Positions 29,086 through 37,316 of a stretch of 64,000 bases of DNA are shown here, in pieces. The position numbers and the translations under genes were made by a program. The stretch comes from a virus. The stretch covers positions 124,001 through 188,000 of the IMG/VR virus record IMGVR_UViG_3300021963_000021. One strand, written 5' to 3'. Within the stretch, counting starts at the first letter, position 1. The number at the start of each line of letters is the position of its first letter. The notes beneath the pieces are model-generated. The model was not told the DNA's origin. It made no database searches and saw only the letters and a program-made list of their open reading frames with translations.

Positions 29086-29747
29086 CTTACAAAATCGCCG
29101 GTCATTGGAAATACTGCGGCGATGACACAGGCACATTCTTTTGCTATTTGTTGATGTTCTAACTGTGTACCATTAGCTGAACGCAATTCGATAAAGTGAA
29201 TCCAACTACGCAATGTGCCATTCATGTATAACCGGCTTTCTGTTAGACCTTCTGGTAACACAGCACGAGCTTGTTCTTTAGCAATGCCACGCTCTATTGC
29301 TTCGGAGTAAGCTACGCTAGCCTGTTCAATGATCCATTTTTGCTTGGCATCCCACCATGCTTGTAACTCTGTATCATTTGTGATGATGCTGTTCTGACGA
29401 TTCTTGTTGTCTTGAAGTCTGGCTTCTCTTGTAACGAACGCCAAATCTTTAGTTGGGTCAGCATAGCGTTGACTGAACTCTTGGAAACTAAAACTTCTGT
29501 GTCGCAAGATTTGTCTAGCGATATCTCTTGTGGTTGTAATTTCACAACAGGCTGAGACCATTTCGAGTGGGCTCCAGTGTTTGTGTTTGACCAAGTATCG
29601 GATGAGTTTTTCTGATGTTTCGGTGTTAAGTTGGTTGGCTGGATTGCTGACACGGGCGCAATACGCAATGAGTTCTTGCGCATCTGAGATGCCCATATCT
29701 GCAAATTCCTGTGTTGGCTGTGAATAGGAAATAAGTCGTACATTCAT
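29079..29747 (-). CDS. thyX: Flavin-dependent thymidylate synthase ThyX
   Basis: 222 aa, usual length for ThyX. It has the signature R82-H-R-x-x-S-x-x-x-x-S-x-R-Y95 (RHRSFSFQEFSQRY) and the downstream SRLYMNGTLRSWIHFIELR region that binds dUMP. It makes dTMP from dUMP with FAD and methylene-tetrahydrofolate, supplying thymidine for phage DNA. It is the 3'-most gene of the long - strand array; its stop overlaps the stop of the + strand radical SAM gene by 7 bases. Its ATG region overlaps the stop of the next gene upstream. Confidence 0.95.
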   Translation of the reverse strand: MNVRLISYSQPTQEFADMGISDAQELIAYCARVSNPANQLNTETSEKLIRYLVKHKHWSPLEMVSACCEITTTRDIARQILRHRSFSFQEFSQRYADPTKDLAFVTREARLQDNKNRQNSIITNDTELQAWWDAKQKWIIEQASVAYSEAIERGIAKEQARAVLPEGLTESRLYMNGTLRSWIHFIELRSANGTQLEHQQIAKECACVIAAVFPMTGDFVSQ

Positions 29748-30058
29748 GAATCGCCTAGTAAACCTTTCGTTGAGTTAATAACGTCTTCTTTGAGTCTTGC
29801 TACATCCACTTGGAAATTTATAGTTTGAATTTCTTCGTGGTAGTCTTTTAGCGCACCCATAAGTTTTTCTATAATTTCATCTTCGCTGTCGAATTCCAAA
29901 CGTTCGTTAAGATCGATACCCCACACTCTTCCGTTGTCGAAAAGAATTTCTACGCCATGGATGTATTTTATTGGCATAGAACTCATGTAGATGTCCTCAA
30001 AAATTTCTGGCCATTCCCTAATTACATCCTTAGGTGGCTTTACGTATTTTTTAGGCAC
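29744..30058 (-). CDS. Conserved phage protein of unknown function
   Basis: 104 aa, soluble. Starts with a basic stretch (MPKKYVKPPKDVIREW) and continues with a beta/acidic region (VEILFDNGRVWGIDLNERLEF) and a C-terminal helix. Overlaps both neighbours by 4-8 bases, so it is in a translationally coupled run ending with thyX. No family recognised. Confidence 0.65.
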   Translation of the reverse strand: MPKKYVKPPKDVIREWPEIFEDIYMSSMPIKYIHGVEILFDNGRVWGIDLNERLEFDSEDEIIEKLMGALKDYHEEIQTINFQVDVARLKEDVINSTKGLLGDS

Positions 30059-30668
30059 CTACTTCTTCTTCTTTATTCTTAGTTGCTTTCTTCTGAGGAG
30101 GATCTAGTTCGTCTGCTTGTTTACGCAACTTTGCTGCTTCTTTATACATAGCGTCAGCTTGGCTACGATAAGACTTAGCTATGTCTTTATCAGATAAAGG
30201 GTCATTGCTTGCTTTAGGAGGAGTTGCTGGAGTTTCTTTTACTTCCTTCGCAGCTTCCTTGGCCTTTTCTTCTTCACCTGGCGCTTTAAGCGATAAATCA
30301 TCAACAGCTAAACCACGTTGTTCTGCGATTAGAGCATTAAGTTCATCGAGCGGAATAGAAGTATTCGGGCTCGGAGTCATTTCTACATCGTTGGTAGGAA
30401 CCTTTACTAATTTTCCATCTTGATGTAATGCTGATAGCATCGGACGTCCATCTGGAAAAAATCTTGATGAAAGAATCTCACCAAATTCGTATACATCCTG
30501 CGCCTGTGGGCTTTCTACTAGATTAATGATAGCGTTATGCTGATCATCTGATAGATTTGCTGTTCCTATGACTAACGCATTGAAAGCATCTCCGGGTAGC
30601 GTACGAAATGCTACTAGAACCTTAGCTCTGTTTGCTTTCATACGTCCTATGTGTTTTAAGTTTGCCAT
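30051..30668 (-). CDS. Conserved phage protein, Lys/Ala/Glu-rich C-terminus
   Basis: 205 aa from the ATG preceded by AAGGATAAT; an upstream in-frame start would run into the neighbouring gene and is less likely. Residues 1-110 form a compact domain (HIGRMKANRAKVLVAFRTL, FPDGRPMLSALH); residues ~130-205 are a low-complexity Lys/Glu/Ala/Pro tail with a likely helix. Function unknown; its pairing with the next small gene suggests they act together. Confidence 0.7.
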   Translation of the reverse strand: MANLKHIGRMKANRAKVLVAFRTLPGDAFNALVIGTANLSDDQHNAIINLVESPQAQDVYEFGEILSSRFFPDGRPMLSALHQDGKLVKVPTNDVEMTPSPNTSIPLDELNALIAEQRGLAVDDLSLKAPGEEEKAKEAAKEVKETPATPPKASNDPLSDKDIAKSYRSQADAMYKEAAKLRKQADELDPPQKKATKNKEEEVGA

Positions 30669-30672
30669 GATA

Positions 30673-30909
30673 TTATCCTTGTTTAGGTGGCTGAGCAGGC
30701 TGCTGTGGAGGAGCAACTCCATCCAAGAATGTGTTCAACCGATTGTAAACCTTACCAATGGATTCCATTTCGCTCGCCTTGAAAGCACCTCTTGTGGTAG
30801 CTACATCAATAATGGTTCTCAATGCGTTGAGATCATTGATAGTTAATTCTGGTGCTGCGGTGCCTTGTTCAGTTGCTGGCGCCTCAGGCTTTTTTGCTTC
30901 TTCTGTCAT
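30673..30909 (-). CDS. Small conserved phage protein
   Basis: 78 aa from an ATG with a strong Shine-Dalgarno sequence (AAGGAGT, 5 nt away). Ala/Pro/Glu-rich N-terminus, a helical middle (INDLNALRTIIDVATTRGAF), and a Pro/Gln-rich tail. The ATG overlaps the TGA of the upstream gene (ATGA). Function unknown. Confidence 0.7.
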   Translation of the reverse strand: MTEEAKKPEAPATEQGTAAPELTINDLNALRTIIDVATTRGAFKASEMESIGKVYNRLNTFLDGVAPPQQPAQPPKQG

Positions 30910-31166
30910 TTTTGACTCCTTAAGTGTGTACAAGCTAGCATAAAGTATGTAAGTTCTTTTTCTTCTTCAAAACCTACATAGGTAAACACTCCTGTATCTT
31001 CGGCAGTGTTTACTAAACAATATCTGCCCTTCAATTTATATTTTATCCAGTCTTCAATCTCGGGACTTAAGAATTGGTCCTTAGTTCCGATTCTAGCCTT
31101 AGAAAAATGCGGAGGCATCCATTTTAATGCCCGCTTGTTTAAAATATCTAAAGGGTTGATATCCAT
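30906..31166 (-). CDS. Small conserved phage protein
   Basis: 86 aa, basic, with Trp/Pro in the N-terminal half (ALKWMPPHFSK) and a beta-rich middle (GRYCLVNTAEDTGVFTYVGF). No recognised motif. The promoter-like AGTAAATA ends 8 nt before its ATG and no Shine-Dalgarno sequence is visible. Shares an ATGA overlap with the next gene. Confidence 0.6.
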   Translation of the reverse strand: MDINPLDILNKRALKWMPPHFSKARIGTKDQFLSPEIEDWIKYKLKGRYCLVNTAEDTGVFTYVGFEEEKELTYFMLACTHLRSQK

Positions 31167-31173
31167 TGCGATG

Positions 31174-31181
31174 TATTTACT
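31174..31181 (-). promoter_or_regulatory. Late-promoter-like octamer AGTAAATA
   Basis: On the - strand AGTAAATA differs from the window's common octamer AATAAATA at one position. It ends 8 nt before the ATG at 31166, so transcription with T4 spacing would begin about 2 nt before the start codon. Confidence 0.3.
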
Positions 31182-31187
31182 ACGTAG

Positions 31188-31592
31188 TTAATCTTGATCA
31201 GAGGATTCTTGGCTTAAACGTTTTGAAAGAGCTTTGTTGTATCCCATTTTTTGAACATCGCCTGAAAATAGGTATAGTTCAAAGGCTGTTCTTTCGGAAG
31301 TGACTGTTATGTCTTTCTTAGTAATATAATAAGGGGAATCAATGAATTTGTCAAGCCACACTAAAATTTGTGGTGTTATTGTAAACTGGCCTGGGAATTT
31401 AATATTGTAAGTTTTGAGCTTTGCTTCGTTTTGTACAAATTCAAAACCTTGTTCTGTAAGACGTAGCCCGCCGTTGTCTTTTCTTCTAACATTATACCAC
31501 CATTCGCTGCGTTTGGCATCTATAATTTGGTCGGTTGTTTCAAGACCTGCGGCGTTTAAAAATTTCTTTGTGTACTCGTTTTTGCTATCCAT
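31188..31592 (-). CDS. Conserved phage protein of unknown function
   Basis: 134 aa, basic overall with an acidic C-terminal end. Contains RRKDNGGLRLTEQGFEF followed by a helical stretch, compatible with a winged-helix-like fold, but no family can be named with confidence. Its start overlaps the stop of the upstream gene by one base. Confidence 0.6.
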   Translation of the reverse strand: MDSKNEYTKKFLNAAGLETTDQIIDAKRSEWWYNVRRKDNGGLRLTEQGFEFVQNEAKLKTYNIKFPGQFTITPQILVWLDKFIDSPYYITKKDITVTSERTAFELYLFSGDVQKMGYNKALSKRLSQESSDQD

Positions 31593-31879
31593 TACTTACC
31601 AATTACTTCACCTTGTGTCAATTTGACAACTTGGAAGTCTGAAGTCTTAAACATCCTGTTTAGTTTCTTCGAAAGGTTATGAGCATGTCCTGGGTTAGAA
31701 AAACTTACCTTCTTATATTTTGGTCCCGGGTAACTTAAAATCATACTACCGCTTTTAAGATTAAATGGAGCGCCTTTATAAAAAACAGCCCAAATGGCAT
31801 CGCTCTCTAACACCTGCTCAACCTTATGGTTTTCTTTGTTAGCGTATTCAAGTAATACTTTAGGTTTTGGTCTACTCAT
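31592..31879 (-). CDS. Small basic conserved phage protein
   Basis: 95 aa, Lys-rich (pI clearly basic), with no membrane segment or catalytic motif. It lies downstream of a late-type promoter octamer (31909-31916) with a 24-nt leader and is coupled to the next gene by overlapping stop and start. Function unknown. Confidence 0.6.
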   Translation of the reverse strand: MSRPKPKVLLEYANKENHKVEQVLESDAIWAVFYKGAPFNLKSGSMILSYPGPKYKKVSFSNPGHAHNLSKKLNRMFKTSDFQVVKLTQGEVIGK

Positions 31880-31908
31880 TAAAAAATCTCAATAATAATA
31901 CACGCATA

Positions 31909-31916
31909 TATTTATC
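31909..31916 (-). promoter_or_regulatory. T4-type late promoter octamer GATAAATA
   Basis: GATAAATA on the - strand in the 40-base gap before the gene starting at 31879. Predicted transcription start is about 31903, which leaves a normal-length leader containing TTGAGAT. Confidence 0.5.
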
Positions 31917-31919
31917 TTC

Positions 31920-32168
31920 TTAAAATGTACCACCATCCATTTGTACGCTTATTTCCTGCGTGGTAGTATTCAATTTGTCCAATTTAGCATGTATTTCATC
32001 AATGGTTTTACCCAAGCGGCCAGTTATTAAAGCCAAATCGGCAATAAGATCTTTTCCTTCTTGTAGTGTAAGCCTTATTTCTCTTTGATTGCTTTTTTCA
32101 GCAGTAGCTACTCGTTGTATAATACGCTCAACACTACCTAGACGTTCTGGTAAATTATTTTGAGACAT
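31920..32168 (-). CDS. Small helical protein, likely coiled coil
   Basis: 82 aa, almost entirely helical by composition, with heptad-like Leu/Ile spacing (LGSVERIIQRV, LALITGRLGKTIDEIHAKLDKL). No catalytic motif. Its start overlaps the end of the upstream gene by 14 bases. Possibly a small oligomeric regulator or structural protein; not identified. Confidence 0.6.
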   Translation of the reverse strand: MSQNNLPERLGSVERIIQRVATAEKSNQREIRLTLQEGKDLIADLALITGRLGKTIDEIHAKLDKLNTTTQEISVQMDGGTF

Positions 32169-32631
32169 TTGACAGCCTTTGACGCATTTCTATTTCTGTT
32201 CTAAAAGGGCCTTCGTATTGATATCGCTGTAATGTAATTAGTTTAGGGCAAAAACTCTTAACCCAACCTTTATCAAAACGGATAACATAGTAACCTGCGC
32301 AGTAAAGACTTTTACTGTCACCGCTTTTTGTAAAAAGTGGAAGTTTTCTTTTGATGTCAAACATAGCATTGTGTGGTTCGACGCTTGTAGGAAAACCGTG
32401 AACTTCTAGTTCTTCGGCATCATAACTTTCTTTTACAATCTTGGCTATAAAGAAATCTTTACCGAACTGTTTTGTTAGACTTTCTTTATTAGGATAAATC
32501 TTGACGCCTAACTCGTTACTTAAGACAAAACGATCGTCTTCGTTCTTTCTTAAGGTAGCAAATCGACTTCCGTCTTTTTCTACAATCCAAAACTTATCTT
32601 TTATGATTGGCTTGGCATGTAACTCTGTCAT
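32155..32631 (-). CDS. Conserved phage protein of unknown function
   Basis: 158 aa, beta-rich N-terminal half (FWIVEKDGSRFATLRKNEDD) and a Cys/Tyr/Lys-rich C-terminal half (SLYCAGYYVIRFDKGWVKSFCPK). It shares an ATGA overlap with the downstream end of the RNase H gene. No family recognised. Confidence 0.6.
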   Translation of the reverse strand: MTELHAKPIIKDKFWIVEKDGSRFATLRKNEDDRFVLSNELGVKIYPNKESLTKQFGKDFFIAKIVKESYDAEELEVHGFPTSVEPHNAMFDIKRKLPLFTKSGDSKSLYCAGYYVIRFDKGWVKSFCPKLITLQRYQYEGPFRTEIEMRQRLSNVSK

Positions 32632-33614
32632 TGTGTGTACCTCGCATTAAGTGGTTCGGCATATGATTGTGCTTGGTCTGTAATTTTCTTAAGATCAAAA
32701 AGATTACAGAACTTCATTAATCTTATACCAACTTGGCTAATATTTTTATTAGCTGAAGTTGCTGTTTCAATTGTTTCTTTGATAATAGTTTTAATTTCTT
32801 CTGGTTGATGTGATAGATCGATGAGTCTACGATTACGTTCATAGTCATCTAATACACGATGTTCGACACCGTTGTGGTCTGTCCAACGTTGTAGCATTAG
32901 ATTGTTCCAAGAATATCCTTTGGCGTTTTTGTCGCTAAACGCTTCCAAGAGACCAACTTTAGATTTGGTCCCCTTTGTACGCACACCCGGGTAAGCACTA
33001 AAGACGTTGTCGCTAGTGTCACCTCGCATACACTTTTCGAAAAGTAACCATTGCGGATCAGGAGCGGCCTTTTCTTCGCCTGTCTTTTTATCTTTGACCT
33101 TATTACCTTTCGCATCAAAGTATCCCTCATGTGTTATAGTGACTTCGCTTACACCGTTATATTGTTTTACGTTAGGTGCGATCAGTTGCTCAAAATCTGA
33201 GTCAGTGGAAATAATAACATGTTTGCTGTCTGGATGGGATTGTATCCAGCCGGCGATTAAGTCGTCTGCTTCTAGTTGTGGGTGTTGAATTACTGTACAG
33301 TTAGTTTTTTCTGCTACAAATTCTTTAAACGTATCAAATGCTTCCCAGAATAGTTTATCTTCTTCTTGTTCAGAAGCAGTTAACGCAGCACGAGTTTCAG
33401 CTCTATTACGCTTATACGGCTCGTAATAGTCTTTTCGCCAGCTACGACCTTCTAGGCAGAACACTACATGACTGCCGTCAAAATCTTGCCACGCTTTGCG
33501 TATAGAATTTAAAGTAATGTGAAAAGCCATGCCGATTTTAATATCAGCATCACCGCGGATTACGTGTCTAGCACGAAAGAACGTGTTAGCAGTATCTACT
33601 AAAATATAGCTCAT
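32628..33614 (-). CDS. rnh: T4 RNase H-like 5'-3' exonuclease (FEN/PIN family)
   Basis: 328 aa, near the 305 aa of T4 RNase H. Metal-binding acidic motifs of the 5' nuclease family are visible: VDTANTF near the N-terminus, QLEADDLIAGW, IISTDSDFEQL and MRGDTSDNV. These enzymes remove RNA primers and 5' flaps during lagging-strand synthesis. A Lys-rich loop (KVKDKKTGEEK) sits where the family has its flexible arch region. Coupled to both neighbours by 4-base overlaps. Confidence 0.85.
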   Translation of the reverse strand: MSYILVDTANTFFRARHVIRGDADIKIGMAFHITLNSIRKAWQDFDGSHVVFCLEGRSWRKDYYEPYKRNRAETRAALTASEQEEDKLFWEAFDTFKEFVAEKTNCTVIQHPQLEADDLIAGWIQSHPDSKHVIISTDSDFEQLIAPNVKQYNGVSEVTITHEGYFDAKGNKVKDKKTGEEKAAPDPQWLLFEKCMRGDTSDNVFSAYPGVRTKGTKSKVGLLEAFSDKNAKGYSWNNLMLQRWTDHNGVEHRVLDDYERNRRLIDLSHQPEEIKTIIKETIETATSANKNISQVGIRLMKFCNLFDLKKITDQAQSYAEPLNARYTQ

Positions 33615-34045
33615 GAAACCTCAGACTTTCCTTTACTCAACGGAGTGACATTAATGAACCCTGCGTTTACACGCTCGGGCTCTGCTACTCCGTCATCGGC
33701 GAGCATGTTTCTAACAATATCACGGAACCAACGATCGACAATTTCTTCGTCAGCGTCGCCATCGAATCCGTAACCTTCTTGTTTTAATTGTAACACAAAT
33801 AATTCGTTCCAGTCAAGCTCAAAAAAACCGTTGCGTATATTATCCTTGTTAACATGAGTATCTAAAACGGATACCCAAGGTTCACCTTTTCTAGTAGCAC
33901 GTTCTTTTGGAGTCAGTTTAGCGAGTTCTTCTGCTTCTTTGGCTTTAAGTGCTTCTCCTTCGGCAACTTTCTTTTCTTGTTCTAATCTTGCTTTGTCTGC
34001 CTCTAATTTAGCAATACCTGTAATTTTTTTAAACCAATCTTTCAT
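33611..34045 (-). CDS. Conserved phage protein with N-terminal coiled coil
   Basis: 144 aa from the ATG that overlaps the queE stop codon (TAATG). Residues ~10-50 are a charged, Ala/Glu/Lys-rich helix (coiled coil), followed by a domain with NGFFELDWNELFVLQLKQ and an acidic EEIVDRWFRDIVRNML. No known family. The tight coupling to queE is positional only; no role in deazaguanine synthesis is implied by the sequence. Confidence 0.65.
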   Translation of the reverse strand: MKDWFKKITGIAKLEADKARLEQEKKVAEGEALKAKEAEELAKLTPKERATRKGEPWVSVLDTHVNKDNIRNGFFELDWNELFVLQLKQEGYGFDGDADEEIVDRWFRDIVRNMLADDGVAEPERVNAGFINVTPLSKGKSEVS

Positions 34046-34905
34046 TATGTACCCCACTCATTTTTAAATAACGGCACCTGTAAGCGGTCACTATAACGTA
34101 AACCATGTTTCATTGCCATAATAGCTACCGCTTTATTGTTTAATGCGTAAACACTTTCAACACCACCGACTGGCATTAGATAAACGTGTCCTTTAAATCC
34201 AGCGGCACGATATTCGCTTGCGGCTTTAAGCGCATAGTCGCGATCTTCTTCTGTGGCAATAACAAATTTCAAGTATGCTGTACCAACTTCTTCATACTCA
34301 CAAACAACCTCTGGAAGAATTGCTTCTTCCCACTTCTCACCACTACAAGGAAGTTTAGCACTGACACTGAATGTAACTTCTCTAGTGAAGTCTAAGTTAG
34401 GCATCTGCCACTGTAATAGATAGTCTTTAAATTCTGGACTTAGTTTTTGAGTACCATTTGTTTCAAAAGTAATTTCTTTCAATCCAGACATCTTAGGATT
34501 ATCTAGCAAGTCTGGATAAGCACGTTGCCAACCTAGCAATGGCTCGCCACCTGTAATTACGAGATGTTCGTCTAACCATTCATTATGTGGAAGGATTTCC
34601 ATAATTCGATCTGCTATAGCATCGCTTGTGAGCATTGGACTAAGGTCTTTGAATCTTGGATCCCAACTTGCGTAACTGTCACAGCCTGTACTAACAAGTG
34701 GAAGTTCTTCATATTTTGTAAATGGTTTTAAAGTATGTGCTAACGCAATGGTGTCAACTTCGTCACTTAGTTCACCACGTGGCATTCCGAAACCAGCACA
34801 TTTAAAGTTACAACCAAATGTACGTAAGAAAACAGAAGGCACACCCATATAGCGTCCTTCACCTTGTATGCTGTAAAACAGCTCTGCGATTTTGATTTTG
34901 CTCAT
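34045..34905 (-). CDS. queE: 7-carboxy-7-deazaguanine synthase (QueE-like radical SAM)
   Basis: 286 aa from ATG; a GTG at 34920 is an alternative start. Characteristic QueE opening (LFYSIQGEGRYMGVPSVFLR) and SAM motif VITGGEPLL. The iron-sulfur cysteines are unusual: GCNFKC gives the first two (C32 and C36), but the third is in VSTGCDSYASW (C75), where normal QueE proteins have it two residues after the second. A ~36-residue insert thus splits the motif. QueE converts carboxy-tetrahydropterin to CDG, on the way to preQ0. Works with folE and the QueD-like gene in this window. Confidence 0.88.
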   Translation of the reverse strand: MSKIKIAELFYSIQGEGRYMGVPSVFLRTFGCNFKCAGFGMPRGELSDEVDTIALAHTLKPFTKYEELPLVSTGCDSYASWDPRFKDLSPMLTSDAIADRIMEILPHNEWLDEHLVITGGEPLLGWQRAYPDLLDNPKMSGLKEITFETNGTQKLSPEFKDYLLQWQMPNLDFTREVTFSVSAKLPCSGEKWEEAILPEVVCEYEEVGTAYLKFVIATEEDRDYALKAASEYRAAGFKGHVYLMPVGGVESVYALNNKAVAIMAMKHGLRYSDRLQVPLFKNEWGT

Positions 34906-34912
34906 GTTTATA

Positions 34913-35509
34913 TTATACACTCATTTCTTTAATTTTGTCAACTATACTTTTGAAAATAAATTCATTACCTTCTTTGGTATAATGATTAACATCACCACGG
35001 TTACTTGGCCAATACTCTGAAAAATCTAAATGATTCAATTCGTGACCAAAATGACTGCTGGCACTAGTATGGTCTAATGCTAGATATAGTGTTTGAACAT
35101 TTCTATCTATTTCACTGCGCATCAATCTATAGATATCTTCTTGATACTGTTCATCATAATGATGTTTAAACCAATTTAATGCTGTTACTAAACTTTCGTT
35201 TGATTTGTCTTGATTGTTTTCTAAATCATTAAAGATTAGATCACAGTTTTCGTGTAGCCCTTTTCTTTTTATAGGATGAGTGGGCGTGTGTACACGAAAG
35301 GGACTGGTATGACTAACAATCACTAGATTAAATTCTTTTGTGTTATTATTTTCTATTTGTTTTAAGATCTTATATTCACCAACACCTGCCTGCGCTACGT
35401 TTTTAACTGAATATTCTTTAGACAATAGATCTGCCCAACCAGGATACTCGCCGTTCCATTTGGCAGCAAAACTATCTCCGGCTAGCAGTATTTTTATTTT
35501 TTTAGCCAT
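34913..35509 (-). CDS. SGNH/GDSL-family hydrolase-like protein (second copy)
   Basis: 198 aa. Block I G11-D12-S13 near the N-terminus (ILLAGDSFAAKW) and block V D173-x-x-H176 (GDVNHYTKEG) give the Ser and Asp-His of an SGNH catalytic triad, spaced as in the family. It has no signal peptide. SGNH enzymes are esterases, often acting on acylated sugars. It overlaps the upstream SGNH gene by 16 bases, so the two are made together. Substrate unknown. Confidence 0.7.
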   Translation of the reverse strand: MAKKIKILLAGDSFAAKWNGEYPGWADLLSKEYSVKNVAQAGVGEYKILKQIENNNTKEFNLVIVSHTSPFRVHTPTHPIKRKGLHENCDLIFNDLENNQDKSNESLVTALNWFKHHYDEQYQEDIYRLMRSEIDRNVQTLYLALDHTSASSHFGHELNHLDFSEYWPSNRGDVNHYTKEGNEFIFKSIVDKIKEMSV

Positions 35510-36309
35510 GGGATGAAACTTTCAGCTATCATGCGATGATAATCTTCGTTGTAATGTTCGTTGTCTGGAAGAAAGAATTTAGTATGATCGATAAACTTTT
35601 TACGAAAATAAGTTTCAACTGTTTGTTCGGAAATTTTAGTAGATTTTAATTTTGCGTAGTAATCTAATTTTTCCGGAAACTTAACACGATCAGTCATGTT
35701 AAACAGATACAGTTTACAGCCGTGTTCGTGGCACATAGTATCCATAACAAGTATATCTTTAAAAAAGTCTCTCTGTTCAAGATGTGTATTCAACTCAAAG
35801 AATAGTTTAACATCCATGTACGAATCTTTTCTAAGATCTGGTTTTATAAGACCGCTGGCATAATTAAAATTAATGTCTGCCATTCTTCCAAAATCTTCGT
35901 AAGTGGGTTTATTTAGAAGTTGGAATCTGTCATCTTTAAAAATCGTATCTTGGTATATGTCTACTAATCCGTGCTTGTTTTTATAAAATTCAGTAAAGTA
36001 ATCTGAACCAATAACATCAGCAGATAGTGTTTCATTGAATGCTAAGATAAAACGATTCCAGCTGGCTAGCAGTACAAACACTTCGTCGGTATCTGGATGT
36101 TTATCTAACATTGTTCTAAGCCAGTCTGTATATACTTTGTTTGCTGCTCCGGGAATAGCATACACTGACACTTGTTTGTTATTTTCTTTTGCGTAGAATT
36201 CTGCGTAGTTGTTGTCATTCCATAGGGAGTAACTACCAGGTCCCATCTTGCCTGGTTCTGTTATATAACCGCAGGTGTGACTATCGCCGAGAAATATTGC
36301 TCTACTCAT
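35494..36309 (-). CDS. SGNH/GDSL-family hydrolase-like protein (first copy)
   Basis: 271 aa. GDSH at residues 8-11 (IFLGDSHTCGY) with nucleophile S10, a block III-like SWN, and D248-x-x-H251 (LPDNEHYNED). It is longer than the neighbouring copy and diverged from it, with an added Phe/Asp/Lys-rich middle. No secretion signal, so a cytoplasmic esterase or deacylase acting on a nucleotide-sugar or modified biomolecule is more likely than a lysis role (inference). Confidence 0.7.
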   Translation of the reverse strand: MSRAIFLGDSHTCGYITEPGKMGPGSYSLWNDNNYAEFYAKENNKQVSVYAIPGAANKVYTDWLRTMLDKHPDTDEVFVLLASWNRFILAFNETLSADVIGSDYFTEFYKNKHGLVDIYQDTIFKDDRFQLLNKPTYEDFGRMADINFNYASGLIKPDLRKDSYMDVKLFFELNTHLEQRDFFKDILVMDTMCHEHGCKLYLFNMTDRVKFPEKLDYYAKLKSTKISEQTVETYFRKKFIDHTKFFLPDNEHYNEDYHRMIAESFIPWLKK

Positions 36310-36503
36310 TGAATACCTTCGCTTAACAGCAATCTACACATTAGCGCATCTTGTTCTGTTTTAAAATGAAACTTCATACATTCTGTGCTGACTTCTGTTG
36401 TATACCGTGTACCTGGTAAACCAAAGTGTTCCATAACGCTAGCACAGGTTTCATTCCACCAAATGTCTTTTTGATTTTGCCAGGGCACGTTTATTGTAAT
36501 CAT
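36306..36503 (-). CDS. Small phage protein, unknown
   Basis: 65 aa with many Trp/Cys/His residues (WQNQKDIWWNETC, TECMKFHF, LMCRLLL) but no clear metal-binding pattern. ATGA-type overlaps at both ends. Not recognised. Confidence 0.55.
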   Translation of the reverse strand: MITINVPWQNQKDIWWNETCASVMEHFGLPGTRYTTEVSTECMKFHFKTEQDALMCRLLLSEGIQ

Positions 36504-36703
36504 TCTGGTACTTGTCTAAATCTAGTAATGAAGCTTTCTAAATAACAGCTATATTCTTTGTTGTTATCTGGATCTTCAGGATCAATAACTACATTTTCTT
36601 TTCTGTAATGTACCCAGGTGTGATCATGTATATCAATTACGTGTATCACACGAAACTTTTGACTAGTTGAACCTTCCCACAATGTACCTTCTTTAACGAT
36701 CAT
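36500..36703 (-). CDS. Small phage protein, unknown
   Basis: 67 aa, beta-rich and His/Tyr-containing (KFRVIHVIDIHDHTWVHYRK), with an acidic central loop. Overlaps both neighbours by 4 bases. Resembles small SH3-like barrels in composition only; no family call. Confidence 0.55.
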   Translation of the reverse strand: MIVKEGTLWEGSTSQKFRVIHVIDIHDHTWVHYRKENVVIDPEDPDNNKEYSCYLESFITRFRQVPE

Positions 36704-37092
36704 TTTTCGCCCTTTCGATAGTTACCTTTTCCTGGGATAGTGTTTCGAACACCGCCCACAGGATCTTCTACATCACCTTTGCGTCTTGGAATGAGATGTA
36801 CATGCGGATACATTACAGTCTGACCAGCAGCTTCACCCCAATTAAGACCAATATTAAATCCGTCCCATTCGCCAATGGCTACCATTTCTTTTCCGTGCTT
36901 GAAAGCATCGGCAAAGCAATCTTCAATAACTCCGTCGGCAGAGTATTGAGGAACGAAAAGAAGATGCCCGGGTGTACAAGGATATTTGTCCTCGAAAACC
37001 ACAACATGGAAGTCCTCCCGGATCTTTTCTGTCCATGGCGCTACGCCATTGGCCGCGGCATCTTCTAAAGTGTAATATTGTATCTTACTCAT
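36700..37092 (-). CDS. HIT-family nucleotide hydrolase
   Basis: 130 aa. The histidine triad H97-V-H99-L-I-P (YPHVHLIPRRKGD) is intact and preceded by the family's GHLLFVP and FNIGLNWGEAAGQTV segments. HIT proteins hydrolyse or transfer nucleotidyl groups on Ap4A-like molecules, adenylated substrates or GDP-sugars. It is in a run of nucleotide-related genes with a phosphoribosyltransferase two genes away. Substrate unknown. Confidence 0.85.
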   Translation of the reverse strand: MSKIQYYTLEDAAANGVAPWTEKIREDFHVVVFEDKYPCTPGHLLFVPQYSADGVIEDCFADAFKHGKEMVAIGEWDGFNIGLNWGEAAGQTVMYPHVHLIPRRKGDVEDPVGGVRNTIPGKGNYRKGEK

Positions 37093-37316
37093 CTTGAAAA
37101 GTCCTTGCGCTCTTGCGGTAGCGCATCTTCTTTAACAACAAACTCTCGTCCTAGCATACTGCCGACGTAGACTTTGGTGTTTTCTTTATATACCATTCGT
37201 ATCTTAACAGTTTGTAACGCTACTTCTAGGAAAGCCTTTGGCTTGTGTCCTAGTATATGAGCATCGAGGTCTTTGCCGTTATCAGTACAACGTATTTTTA
37301 TTTTCGAATCAATCAT
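37089..37316 (-). CDS. Small phage protein, unknown
   Basis: 75 aa, basic, mostly beta by pattern (KIKIRCTDNGKDLDAHILG, VKIRMVYKENTKVYVGSMLG). Coupled by 4-base overlaps to the HIT gene and the phosphoribosyltransferase gene. No family recognised. Confidence 0.55.
   Translation of the reverse strand: MIDSKIKIRCTDNGKDLDAHILGHKPKAFLEVALQTVKIRMVYKENTKVYVGSMLGREFVVKEDALPQERKDFSR

Noticed and set aside
29068-29094. 8-bp inverted repeat TTTTGTAA/TTACAAAA at the convergent junction
   Set aside because: AT-only-rich stem with an 11-nt loop and no T tract after it in either direction; not a convincing terminator.
29312-29743. 143-codon - strand frame overlapping thyX
   Set aside because: Alternate frame of thyX, which has complete family motifs in its own frame.
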